From contig PYIU01000008.1 of the NCBI GenBank assembly GCA_003415625.1, positions 3,720,001 through 3,784,000 of the forward strand: a stretch of 64,000 bases of DNA. The letters are read 5' to 3'. A model generated the notes under the pieces. It made no database searches. It had not been told where the DNA came from and saw nothing but the letters and a program-made list of their open reading frames with translations. Each line of letters starts with the position of its first letter. Position 1 is the first letter of the stretch. The position numbers and the translations under genes are program-made. Of the stretch, positions 34,287 to 46,849 are shown piece after piece. This stretch comes from Aquanectria penicillioides. Lineage: Eukaryota; Ascomycota; Sordariomycetes; Hypocreales; Nectriaceae.

Positions 34287-35426
34287 ATGCGTCCGTCCAA
34301 TCTCATCGCGAGCACCTGGATTGCTGCGGCCACATTCTCGCACGGCCTGAACATCTTGTTGAACAACGATGATGGATTTGGATCCGGTAACCTGCGCGAG
34401 CTCTACCGCCTTTTGAAGGGCGAAGGCCACGACGGTGTGTAGCATCCCCCACGCCTTTTGGTTCACTATCATCCACTAATCCTCCATCATAAAGTCTGGA
34501 TTGTCGCGCCTGCTACAAAACAAAGTGGCCAGGGAGGCCGATCGGATTTCACAACCGAGGCCAATCTTACAGCTCCCTCGCAATACGACCTCATTCCGAC
34601 TGGTGCCCCGTCTGTAAGTTTAGGAAGCACATCGAAATTAAGGTTTTATTAAGCTTTTCAATAACGTTCCACTAGATTGGAAGTGATCCCAATGACAGTC
34701 ACATATGGTACTACAATGGCACTCCGGCGGCATGCACATTTGTAGCTCTCGACTACGTGCTCCCACGATATGCCGACTTCAAGGTCCCTGATCTAGTCCT
34801 CACCGGTCCCAACTACGGCACCAATCTTGGCCCTTTTGTTTGGACTCTTTCGGGTACTGCCGGCGCTGCGTAAGTAAAGTCAATGTCGGTGGTTTTTATC
34901 GCTCTAACTTGTGAAATGCAGATATGCGGCAACGCACAGAAGCATCCCAGCGATCGCCTTGTCTGCGAGTAACAAGGAAGTAGCGTACTTTGAAATTCAG
35001 AATAAGACCAACCCAGCTACATGGGCTGCTGAGGTTTCTGTCAAGGTCGTCAAGTCATTCATCAGCAGCAGCCCCTCTGGTGGCCCCATTTTGCCTCTCG
35101 GATACGGTGTCAACGTCAACATTCCAATATTGGCGGCCAATACCTCGGGCCTAAAGTACGTTCAAACCCGGATGACTGGCAATGCACATGTCAACGAAGC
35201 TGTTCTGGATGCATCCGAAGGGAAATTCACGTGGGCAAACATCAAGCCCTATGCGGCCGGTGCGAATGCCTGCCTCAACGGCGACTGCTCAATGCCAGGA
35301 GAGACTTATGTGGTCGAAAATGGTGGTGTGTCCATTTCTCTTTACACCATCGATTATACAGCACTGACAACTCCCGTTACGAGTAGCATTATGAAGAGGA
35401 TAGAGCCACTCACAAAGGCAAAGTAA
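34287..35426 (+). CDS. SurE-like acid phosphatase / 5'(3')-nucleotidase, secreted
   Basis: Four exons (34287-34434, 34495-34613, 34676-34869, 34922-35426) in phase give 321 residues. SurE enzymes are metal-dependent phosphatases acting on nucleoside monophosphates and other phosphoesters. The metal-binding signature ILLNNDDGFGSG (residues 23-34) sits right after the signal-like N terminus MRPSNLIASTWIAAATFSHG. The expected TGPNYGTNLG and SGTAGAAYAATHRSIPAIALS motifs follow in order (phosphate and metal site). Fungal relatives are often extracellular acid phosphatases, which fits the signal peptide. The first intron has a CTAAT branch-like site, the second a GTAAGT donor and TAG acceptor. Its 3' end faces the DHA2 transporter. 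Confidence 0.88.
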
Positions 35427-35774
35427 GAAAAAAAAGGTGAAAGCCAGACCGCCCTCGGGTCAAACTCTTCGCTAATCGAGAGTTCAAAATACTTGGCTCA
35501 TGTCACAGACCAAGTCTATATGATATGGTCCTAGGCTAAAAAGACTACACAATCATAAAGAATTACTAAAAAGAAAGTCCAATTATCATATCTATATGCT
35601 ACAATTCAGATAGATGCCACGACTAGAGTCCCCAGTAATATTGTTATTAATTTGATGATCCGTTTTCCCTCGGCATACGGAATTTTCAATCCTATTGTCT
35701 CACTCAACCCTGGCTCTAGCCCGTTTCACAATATACCTTATGCCTCAATAAACACCCTGTTTAATGTTTCATGC

Positions 35775-37542
35775 TTACTCCTCAGTATTAGCTCTTTTGG
35801 ATAACTGCTGTATCCCCGTTTTCGTCTCATGGTGTTCTGTATTCAACTCTCGGTGCTTTATAAACCCACTTGCTATTATCGCAACGGCCGCCAGGCAAGT
35901 GTACATGATGAACATGTTTCTCATACTCCACGCAAATGCCTCGAGGACCACCTGACGCTGTGAGGCGTCTTGTATCGATGCGGTAAAGCCCACGTTGGCC
36001 GCAGCCTGTTTACCTGATAGAGCCTCGCGGGCAGATTCGCTGAGGCCAGCGGCAGCAAATGAAGCCTGTCGGGCATCCATGCTGTTCTGGAATACCACAC
36101 CGCCAATTACTACCGACAGCGACATGGAAACGTTGCGGATGAAACCCAGAGACGCCGTAGCTGCCGCAGTATCACCTTGGCTCACGGTGCTCTGGATGGC
36201 AACCATCGGCCCTTGGAACAAGAGCGCGGGGCCCAACCCTCCAAAAATCACTAACCCAATGACCACTGAAACGGATGTATGAGTTCCGAAATTAATGTAC
36301 AGTCCTGTTCCCATAGTCATGAGCATGACACCAGCCCATATGGTTTCTCTATAACGGCCTGTGTGGTGGATCATGATACCAGCTAATATTTCAACAGCGG
36401 CTTGTGTTACAATAAGTGGGAGCATCAGAACACCGCTTCGAAGAGGCGATGCTTGCTGTACACTTTGAAAAAACAATGGCAAGTAATATTCCATGCCTAT
36501 TAGTACCATGCCATGCAAAGCTACAATGAGAAATATCGCATTGTTTGACGAGTTGTCAAAAACGTGGAGCGGCATGAGCGGATATTTAGCCAGGCGTTGT
36601 TCAGTGAAGATGAAGAAGCCGATCATGAGGATCCCGAAGACGAGCAAACAAACCACTTTAGGACTGCTCCAGGGAAATATCGCACCGCCGAGGTCCAGGG
36701 CAACCAGAAGGAGAAGCGTTATGGCCAGGATAGAAAACGTCCCAAGCCAATCAATGGCTCTCACGCCTTCAGCTAACTTCGTGCGGGGATTGTGCACGTC
36801 CAGAAAAACAAGCAAGAGGATGAATGTGATTCCGGAGACAGGAAGATTAATCCAAAAGCACCACCTCCAACTTGCAAACTGCGTAAAGGCGCCACCGATG
36901 AGAGGTCCGACAGAGCCAGCGAGGGCCCACACGAACCCTAGAAACCCTAAATATAACGACCGCTTCCGCACACTGAAGAGATCTGAGATGGTGATGGTTA
37001 CTAATTGCAAAAGGCCACCGCTACCGGCCCCTTGCAGTGTTCGGCCAGCAATTAACATTGCCATATTGGTACTCAACGCCGCAAAGACACTAGCCGCTGC
37101 GAAGAGGCCAACTGCGATGAGGAGCACGGGTTTACGACCCCAAATGTCGCTGACTTTCGCCCAGATTGGGCCTGTAGCAGCAGCGGCTAGCAGATAAGCG
37201 CCACCAATCCAGACGTACCCCATAGCAGAACGTAGTTCAGCAGAGATGGTGGGGATAGATATTGCAATGATGGTTTGATCGAGAGCGGCGATGAAGAGGG
37301 CGAGCTAGACGGTGGAATTGGCATTAGCCAGGGCCGTTTTAGCCCAAAACTGAGGCGGGGTAATAACTTACATAGAGCCCTGATAATATGGCGTATAGAC
37401 GTAGCTTTGTGCGGATTGGAGGGTCTTCTACCAGATCAAGAGGCTCAACAGGCATGTCCCTAGAAGAGCTTTCTCGGGTGGGAAGCTCTACGGGCGGTTT
37501 AGACTGATGCATAAGAGTTTCAGAGGGTGTAATAGCATCCAT
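35775..37542 (-). CDS. MFS drug:H+ antiporter, DHA2 (14-helix) type
   Basis: Exons 37372-37542 and 35775-37304 (donor GTAAGT, acceptor CTAG) give 566 residues. These exporters expel toxic compounds or secondary metabolites across the plasma membrane by proton exchange. A cytoplasmic tail of about 45 residues precedes helix 1 (LYAILSGLY joined to LALFIAALDQTIIAI). The VSDIWGRKP motif is the loop 2-3 signature, and GRTLQGAGSGGLLQL is motif C-like in helix 5. The protein continues through PLIGGAFTQFASWRWCFWINLP, characteristic of DHA2, and about fourteen hydrophobic segments. The last long loop (SESAREALSGKQAAANVG) precedes the final helix, as in this family. It is not linked here to a biosynthetic core gene, so the substrate is unknown. 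Confidence 0.9.
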
Positions 37543-38274
37543 GATGATTGATCCTACTCGTATTATCAGATATATCCGCTGACAGGATGAATGTTGGGGA
37601 ATATTCTGTCAAAATTGGGATCAATTAGTTAAGTTAGAATTGCCACGACGTTTGGCCTCCATTGGTTTTATTTCTCCCTCCAAGGTATGAGTCACACGCC
37701 GACGTAATGAGACCACCCTATTTATTCCTTTGATTACCTGGTAAAAAGAAAACACAATCGGGGTAGTGCCAATTCATTATGTCATTCTTTATAGATCAAG
37801 TTCAATCAGGTATAAGTATCTTATATTTGGCTCAAAATAGAGATATATCATATCTCCTTACCCTTTCGTTTATTTTAGTTTCCTCTTCATCAGAGAAGAG
37901 GCGGGGAACACAAGTTCGCTGGCAGTTTGAGGGAGGCCAATTCATTGCTACGTTGCGGAAATTGGAAATGAGGGGTAATGCGATAGAGTGAATTCCAATT
38001 AGTCCGAATGACGACATACCTCATGCGAGAATAACCCCTCTTATCTCTATTTCCCTTAATACTTAGCAATTTGTTTTAAAACCTTCCCTATATTTTACCA
38101 AGAGTCGCAGTATAGGGCTAGTAGCTTTAAGATTCTGGTAAAAGACTAGTAGCAAGAATGAGAAAGTAGGACAGTATATTGCCCAAGCATTAAGCAATAC
38201 ACAATATACTGAAACAAACTCCGTTCATCATAGCATTCTCCTGTGTTTTCTTGCTGAAGACGTATTTCCGTGCC
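37543..38274. other. Intergenic region upstream of the DHA2 transporter
   Basis: About 730 bp that hold the DHA2 promoter and the 3' end of the ABC transporter. It is AT-leaning with no supported gene. A run of short open frames near 37779-38017 shows no motif. Confidence 0.45.
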
Positions 38275-41200
38275 TTACTTGCCCCCAGCCCTCAACAACT
38301 CCCCAAACCTAGTGTCGTCCCGTTGAGACAACGTCTCTGGATTGCCCACCTCTACAATCTTTCCCGTGTCCATAACGATAACCCTATCAAAATCCATAAT
38401 CACATCTAAGCGGTGACTAACTGCCACCACTGTATAGGCCTTGAATTCGACCCTAATAATCTCCTGCATAACACGCTCCGTCTCGTAGTCTACGCTTGAG
38501 CTCACCTCATCCAACAACAGGATTCCGCTTACAATGCCAAACTTCCGTGCCCGAACGCGCCGTCTGAGTATTGCGCGCCCAAGAGACATGAGTTGCCGTT
38601 GTCCAGCGCTGAGAGTTCCGGCGCCCATGCTTGCACCCAGGCCGCCTCGATCCTGAACAAACTGCCACAAGTCCACGGCTGCAAGAACAGCCTGGCACTC
38701 CTCCGAAGTTGAGACGCCAAATGGATCTAGGTTAGCCTGAAAGGTGGACCCGTCTGGTAAGAATACAGCCTCCTGAGGCACTGCGATTATACGCTCCCGC
38801 AGAGTGGCTCGGTTAATGCGCCGAAGTGGCGTGCTGTCGATTATTCCGTCTCCAGGAGCCGCCGCCACGGGATCAATGAGCTTAAGCAGAAAAGCGATAA
38901 GACTAGACTTCCCACTGCCTGTTCGACCGCAGATAGCAACCTTCTCGCCTGACTTGATTGTTAGGACGATATCACGGAGTGCTAGATTAGGTACGCTGTC
39001 GGAGTGGTCTTCCACACTGCTTGAAAGGTTAGTTCTGTCCAGGTGATACGAGACTCAGAAGTTCATTCTTACTCGTAACTAGCAGATACGCCGTTTAATT
39101 CCACGCCTCCATTATGTGGCCACTCCTCGGGAGGAACGATGTCCTCCTCATCCTTATCCTCTGGTTTGACGTTTTCATTGAAGCTCTTGAGTCTGGCTAT
39201 CGCTCCGATAGAGGTTTCTAGCCTGGTATAGAATATGACAATACCCGACAGGTTCGATCCAAAACTCATCAGAGTTACTAAAGAGGCACCGGCAAAACCA
39301 GAATTGGAGTGAAGCTTAACGGCAAGAGTTGTGAGGACCGCAGACAGCACCATGACTACGAGGTTGAGAACGAGGTTTAGCCACTGCTGAACCATGATTA
39401 AGAGATATGCGGGCCTTTGACTAGAATTGATAAGTCGAGCGTTCTTTTCGATATCGTCAGGAAGAAATCCTGTAGGTAGGCAGCGTCAGTATTTGGTTTC
39501 GGTATCAATGAAAGCAGAGTTTGTAATGTTACTAACCGAAAGCTCTGAGAGTTGCAATACCCTTGAGGGTATCGAGGAAATGCGTGCTGAAAGATTCCAA
39601 GTTAGTATAAAGCATAGCAATCGCCAAAGCATGCATCGATGACCAAGGGCTTACTATAGGGGACTTTTCGCCTCAAGATCAAGCAATCTTAGTTGCCTAG
39701 AGGTTCTCAGGTAGAACCTTTGCACGAGATAAAGTATGGCGGCAAGGAACGGGTAGCTTATGGCCATGTAAGGAGACGACGTGAGCATGACCGCTGCTTG
39801 GCCCATCGCTTGGAACACCTGGGAGTCATTAGTAGGAGTACGATTCCTCTTCTTTGGCAGCTGTTCAGGATCGACTAGAAACGGCATGGATGATATTTCT
39901 TTTGTCTTCATAGCAGACTTACACAAAAGATGGTGTTGAGCAATGCATTTGGTAGTTCGGTGTCAATAAGATTCAGATCTTGCGAAAACAGGTTTGTGAC
40001 GACACCAGTGTCTGTGGAGGTAAAGAATCCCAGTGGTGCTCGAATTACGGTTTGCAAGGCTTCATGGTGGATATTGGCCCCGGCTCTCTGGACAGAGACA
40101 ATGAAAATGGCGATTGCTAGAAGCAAGAGCGATATCATGGCGCAGATCTGAAGTAACGCATATATCCCGGCGTAGTAAGCGAAAGAGTGAGCCGGATGTT
40201 GAGACTCGGCATCATCTGACCAGTATTTGAGCCCTGAAATGATGATCTTGGTTAGTAACACTCTACAACTCATCTCCCATGCGAAAATTTTCCACATGCG
40301 TGTTAGTTGAAAAGCCTAGTTAGTCTAGAGCCTGCTGTTGTAGCAAAAACATGACTTACAAACCGTTGGAAAATTTGTGAAAAAGCCCCAAAGAACCCCA
40401 AAGAGTAAACTGAATGATGCTAAGAATATCCCCATGCTCTTAAAGTAGTGTTTGTACACTGATCTGTCGCCAACTTGACGTGACTCATCTGCTTGCAGGT
40501 CAACGGATGCTGAATTGGCAGTTATCGTTTGCGTTAGTTTCGGTTTCGATTCTCGCACGCCGCCCTTTGATCTCGTTGCTTCGGACGTGGTATCACTGTC
40601 CGATGAGCTCTTCAATCCCAGGCGCTGGACATAACCTGATCCCGCCATCAGTTCACCAAAGCTCCCTTGCTCGGCAATGCTACCGTTGTCAAGTGCTATA
40701 ATGTAATCTGCCGAGGGCAAATGTCGGATGCTGTGTGTGCATAACATCACGGTACAGCGTCGTCGTTTCAGCAGTCCATCTGGTCCGAACACTTGTCGAA
40801 AGACTTGCTCCTCAGTGTCCGCATCCAGCCCACTGAAGATATCGTCCAGCACAAGTAGATCAGACTGCAAATACAAGGCTCGCGCCAAGGAAACACGCTG
40901 CTTCTGGCCTCCGGACAGTGTGATGCCATCAGATCCGACATTCGTTTTGTCGCCTTGTGGTAGTGTGTCCAAGTCAAAGCCCAGGGCTGTAGCTTCAATG
41001 ACTTCAGTGTATCTTTCTTCATCGAGAGGAGAGAAGCCGATGATATTGTCTCGGACTGACCCATTTGATAGGAATGCAGTTTGGTCGCAGAATCCCACGT
41101 GAGCAAATATGGTGCTTAAAACTACACTGCCTTCACTAAAAGGAATCTCTCCAAGTAGTGCTTTGCAGAGCGTGGATTTTCCAGACCCAACCGGCCCAAC

Positions 41201-43184
41201 GACTATGGTGAGCATGGCTCTGGGAATTTTGGTATTGATGTCGAGCAAGGCAAACTTGTCTGTTTCCCAGCCAAAGTTCCCGTTCTTGATGACAATAGGA
41301 TGTGTTTCGTCTGACTCTGGACTGGGCGAAGCATCGGTGCTGGCGTCAGCTTTCTCCGCTTTTCGCTTCATATCAGCAAGGACTTTGCGAAAGTCATTTC
41401 GGGTTTCGCACTCCAGGAAAGCCTGTATCCGGCCCAAGCATGCCAGCGCGGATAGAAGAATGGGGATCGATTGGAAAACCTGAGATAGGGGGTCCGTCAG
41501 AAGTAGAAGGTAAGAAAGACTTGTGAACATCCTCGCGGAGTCCAGGGATCGCTGAGCGAATGCAAAGGTCAGCGGTGGGCTGACCATGAGTGGCACAAAC
41601 CCAAACAGCGCCGCAAGGATGCCAATTTTGCGGAATCGGGATCCCGAAGCCAGCTCCTCTACGCGAAGGTTCTGCACAAAATCGCTGACGGCGGAAGACA
41701 GTCCAGATATTTTTACATTTTTCATGTTTGTGATCACCGTGGCTGTCAGTCCGACTCGTTTCTGGACTCCAGCCATCCAAGCCCTTTGCGAGTCGCCTGT
41801 AAACCTCATAAGAATCACCAAACCCACAAAGCAGAGTGTCACAATCACCATTGGCGAGATGAAGACTACGCCAAGTTGGTTGTACAACATCCAAGCAGCA
41901 ATAGCAACCTGGATTATGCTCGCCCAAATATCATGCAGAGCCCTGAGGCCAAGATCAATTCGCTCTATGTCCGTGCTCATCAACGTCAGCGCAGCGCCAT
42001 CATCTCCAGTTCCGAGGCGAGCTTTTGTTGCTTTAATGAAAGTTTCTGTGACCAGTATCGACTTTGTCATAGTAATCATTCGGTAATGAAAATACCTGCG
42101 CTTATTGATTAGCGGGTGGTTCTTCTTGCGTTTCAAAAGGGATTCAACTATACCAACAGAGGGCCGTCGAGATGCTGATTCCAGAGTAGATCAATACACT
42201 AGCGCCTATGAAACCGTATCCCACATTCGCGTCGACTTTTGGCTTTGCAAGGTGGTCGAGTAGCTTTTCGATGAAAAACGGTTGACAAAATGTGAAACCA
42301 AGGAGTGCGAGCCGCGGGGGATCGGAAGTAGAAGCGGGACTTTGAGGGTGCGCGATAGCACCTTAGCGAGGCCAAATTTGTCGCCCTTTAATTTGGCGTA
42401 ATCCATGTTCTTGGAGAACTCATCATGTAGCGATTTGCCGTTTAGGGAGCTATCGAGTGGGTAGAGGTCCTTGATAGTCAAAATCTTTGTATACCCATCC
42501 AGAAAGATCTTGTTGAGCCAGAAGAAGACGCCAAGGGAGAAAATGTTGCTCGTCTCCTCCGGGCTGTGTTCTTTTTCATCCCAGCTCACCCACTTAGACT
42601 TTCTCTGGGCTTCTAGAAGCAATATTCCAACCTTTAGGGCCATGGCAGCACTAAAAATGCTGCTGTATGTGAGCTCGGGCTTGTCACCTGATGACAGAAA
42701 CAGAGTTCTCGCCTGTGCGGCGTCCAGTAGAAGAGTCAAGAACAAGTAGCTATTCAGAAGTGCGGAGGGCCTCGGGCTCTTGCTATGGTCGACAAGGCTC
42801 AGCGTTACCATGAAGAGGGCTGATACGAGTTTCAAGACCGATGAAGCGATAAATATGCTGGATACGTGGAATGACCCAACGGAAACCAGGATAAGGAGTG
42901 AGAGCTCAAGACCAGCATAAGCTGTGATTGTACCCTACAATATCTTCATCAAAACATCCATAGTGTGGTTCTGTACCATGAGACCCTACCAGTTTGATCA
43001 GCTGAAACATGGGAGCATTCACCACGGTGGGCTTTCGTGCCTGAGAAAGTGTCCGCCATAATGACGTAACAATGAAAAATACAGAAGGTATGATTGAGAA
43101 GAATAGCTGCTCGAACTGCACGTTGAAGTCGAAAGCTTCATAGTTGAACTGCAGTAAGTTTCCCTCGCCAGTGGAGAACGGCAT
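38275..43184 (-). pseudogene. ABCC (MRP-type) full ABC transporter with one frameshift
   Basis: Eight exons are proposed: 42990-43184, 42154-42934, 40360-42095, 39923-40233, 39655-39818, 39537-39586, 39073-39469 and 38275-39016. Together they encode about 1,458 residues once one missing base is allowed. The order is TMD0, linker, TMD1, NBD1 (Walker A GPVGSGKST, signature LSGGQKQR, Walker B LLVLDD), TMD2 (TVWLKYWSDDAES, TLKGIATLRAFG) and NBD2 (Walker A GRTGSGKSS, LSAGQRQL, ILLLDE). ABCC pumps export glutathione conjugates, drugs or metabolites, or load them into the vacuole. In TMD1 the frame breaks at a five-base C run (42316-42320 on the plus strand), where the family reads PIPPRLALLGFTF. 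One base fewer than needed shifts the frame. Every other splice join and motif is intact, so this is either a recent mutation or a sequencing error. Confidence 0.82.
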
Positions 43185-43962
43185 CTTGAACTCGCCTGAG
43201 CCGACGGCCTCGAGTTCAAGCTGTTGGCGTCGCAGTGGGGATCAAATACTCGCCCTTCAGAGCTTGGATTTCTTTTAAGAGTGCGCAAGAAATGCGGTCG
43301 ATTCGGTCCGTGGGGTTAAATGTTGACCAGCAAAGCCGCTAAGAAGATATGGGAAGACAGTCGATGCAGGAACTTTTGAACATGGCGCGGCGTAATCATT
43401 CGCATCCTTGTTGCCTGACAGATGGCTAGCTTGTTGGAGAAAATTGGCTACGCAGCCCGCCAATAATAGTTGCGAGACCCTGCAACCTTCAATGCCGAGA
43501 TAGGAAGGTTCCTCGCCGTTGGTAGTGACGCTGAAATCGCTCCATTTCTCGGCCCGGGCATCGTGTATCAACAACTCCACGGTAGGGCTGGGATGCGATT
43601 TGTAGGCCTCTGCTCCTCTTCAGCTCTCATCTTCATCAACAGCCTGGAAAATGGAGGCTTTGCAGTGCATCAAACGGTATCTGTCCGGATTTGGTGTTGT
43701 CCCATCGCGTCTACGTACCATTTTTCCTGCGGGGCTACATATGGCTAATGCGTCACGCGATAGCTGATGACGAGGATTTTCAACCGGATGACGATGCCAA
43801 CGAATCCATTCAATGGATTATTGTATTTGCCAAGTCTAGGCACCAGATTTAAAGCTGGGATTGCGTCAAAAACTCATCATCTAGTTCTTGAGAGAAACTC
43901 ATTTAGGGAGGAATGGAGTTGACAACGTGACGGATGGGTAAGCCCCACACGTGCAGTGCAAT
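43185..43962. other. Region between ABC transporter and retrotransposon block
   Basis: About 780 bp with normal GC. Two overlapping open frames of roughly 100 codons on opposite strands (43275-43580 and 43470-43748) show no motif, and I do not call them. It includes the ABC transporter promoter. The last five bases, 43958-43962 (GCAAT), are the target duplication of the copia element. Confidence 0.45.
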
Positions 43963-44221
43963 TGTCGCGGGATACGGAACTAATGAGGATATCGTTGAAG
44001 GCCGTATCCATCATGTGTGGCTGTCATACAGCTAGCTCGGAGCTCTATCTTTTGACCCGAGCATTGGATCCATTTTGGGTAAGCTCAATAGGGCATAGAA
44101 CCCGGTTAGAGCAAGCTTAATATAGATAAAAGGGAGCTTTAAGATAATATTCCCTTTATAGAAAATAAGGCTTTTAATAGACCTTATTATATATATATCT
44201 ACTATATAATTCTATATAATA
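43963..44221 (+). repeat. Left LTR of the copia element
   Basis: 259 bp, opening TGTCGCGGGATACGGAACTA. The first 140 bp or so are hardly mutated, whereas the matching part of the right LTR (50854-50926) is fully AT-shifted. The last 120 bp here are mutated, whereas their partner at 59075-59191 is not. Confidence 0.88.
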
Positions 44222-46849
44222 GTTATAAGCTTAAGTAGATAATACCCTATAACTTTTACTATAAGATTATTACTTTTATTATTATTACTATTATTATTAT
44301 TATTTTATTACTATTACTTTTTTTATTATAATTTTAATTATTTTATATAATTAGCTTAAGTTTAATTTATTTAATCTATATATAAAATAAATATAAATTA
44401 TAATTAGCTAGTATTTATATCTATAAAGGTTAAACTTTATATTAAAGAATAATAGGTACTATAAATTATAGTCCTTAAAAACTATACTTAAGACTAAAAC
44501 CTTTAGGATTTAATAGACTTAAGTAAAGATAATAAGCCCTTTAATACTATAAAGAAGTAAACTATACTTATAATTGCTATTATAAAAGCTAAATATAATA
44601 AGGCAATCCCTTAAGAAAGATATAGATTAGAATTTTTAATATACTATTTTTTAATCCTTAAGGAATACTAAAAGAAATAGGCTAATATTAAAATTAAAGT
44701 ATTTAAAGTTTAGGTAATATAGATATAGATTATAGATACTATAGAATTAAGCATTTATGCCTTTATTTAATAGAACCTTTTTAATTAACTTTAGATTTAA
44801 ATCTATTAGATTACCCTAAAGCAATTTATAAAGGAAATTATAAAGCAGCTAGCATTAAGTAAAATAAGCTTAAAAGAAGATACTTATAAATACTATAGAG
44901 TAGTGCTTTAGGAAGCTAAATGCATAAATACTAATCCTTAAATTTAATATATTAGCTAAAGTAAGGCTTATATAAATAGAATATACTATAAAATTCTAAA
45001 GATTTAAAGGAATATTAAAATTTAAGACTTTTTTAATGCTATTAAAGAGCGCTTTAAACTAATTTAGGCAAATTGCTAATTAATAGACTTAATTATAAAT
45101 AAAATAAAAGGCAAAAAGCTAAAGAAAATGCTTTTAGATTATATTAATATTTTTAGTGCGCTTATTACTACTAATAGAAATACTTACTTTTAGAAATATA
45201 AAGCATTTATATTATTAAATAGATACTTTAATAGCTAGAAATATAATTGCCTATATAAAGTAACTTTTAAGTACTTTTAAAAAGTAAAAGAATATTAAAT
45301 TGTAAAGTATATATTAATTAAAAAGAAATAAAAGCTTTACTTTATACTAAAAGAAGACTATTATAAGAAAATCCAAACTTAATATAAAGATCTAAAGTAG
45401 TAAAGTTTAAAAGCTAAAATCCTAATAGAAGAAAGTAAAAATAAAAGCTTAATAAGCAATATTTTAAATACCTTAAAGGAGATTATAGCAATTTATATAG
45501 ACTTAAATGATTTTTATTTAAATGCCTTAAAAAATAAAGTGTATATAGCATTTAATAAACCTTATATATTATTTTAAAGTATACTATTAAATAATTATAG
45601 TATGCTTTATATTATAAATAATATAAAGCTTTTAGACTTAAAAATGTTTAAATTATATAAAAATAGCTAAATAGTAAAAGTAGGTTTTACTGCATTTTTA
45701 ATTATAGAAATAAAATAATAAAAGCTTAAGAATCTTTTAAAAGAAGCTAATAGAAACTATATAGTTAACCTTATTTTTTAGGATATTGCCTATATAAAAG
45801 GATTTTATATAAATATAGTATTTTAAGCTTAATTGCATAAAAGTGGGCTTTAGGTTTATAGATATAATAATATACTATATATAGAAATAAAGAAGGAAAG
45901 CTTAATTATACTTTACCTAACTATAAAATATAACTTTAATTTCCTTAAATATAAGCCACTTTTCTTTTATTTCTTTATATTAATGCAAAAAGCATAAGAT
46001 TTAATTCTATATAGTAAGCCACTAATAATAATACTTATAGAAGTAAATAATAAAAGAAAGTAATGCTTATAAAGCAAGAGACTATTAAGGGATCCTTTAT
46101 AATTAAAAGAAGATATAGAATAGCTTTAGTACCTTAAGTTAGGCTATTTTAGCCTTAAGGCGCTTAAAAAGCTAATATTTAATACTAAAAATGTATTAAT
46201 AACTAGAATTAAGTGTATTAATTGTATATATTGCATTATAGTATATATAAAATAGGTAATATTGCATAAGCCTTTATAATATATATCTTTATGCCTATTT
46301 TAGTATATCTATTAAAACCTTTAAGACTTTCTATAAAGTTATAATAAAATAAAATAGCTTTTAATAATTAAGAATAAATATATAAAGATACTATATACAT
46401 TCCCTCTATTAAATAAAGAACATAATATAGTATTTAATACTTTAGTATACTTTAAGAAATAGATTAAAAGATAATTTAGCCTTTTAATCTATAGAATTAA
46501 GCAAGATAATAAGAAGGCTATAATTGCTATATAAGGGTTTATAGAATATTAGACTTAAGCGCGCAATAAAGGCATTATTCTTAAGCTTGCTCTACCTTAT
46601 ATTTATAAGCTAAATAGATTAATAAAACAAATAGAATAAAAGCTAATAGTATACTTAATTAAAATAATAAATAGAGTAAACCTACTATAGAACCTATAGT
46701 TAGAAACCATAATATATATAGTGTTTCTATACAATATAAGCCTATATTAATTATTAAGCATAAAAATACTAATAGAGATATTAGAAAGTTAGTTCTAAAA
46801 TAATGCTTGCCTTTAAATAAAGAAGCTTATAATAGACCTATACCTTAAT

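Noticed and set aside
43275..43748. Two overlapping frames of about 100 codons on opposite strands next to the ABC transporter
   Set aside because: Neither has a recognisable domain, and each is the shadow of the other's composition. The region is better explained as upstream sequence.
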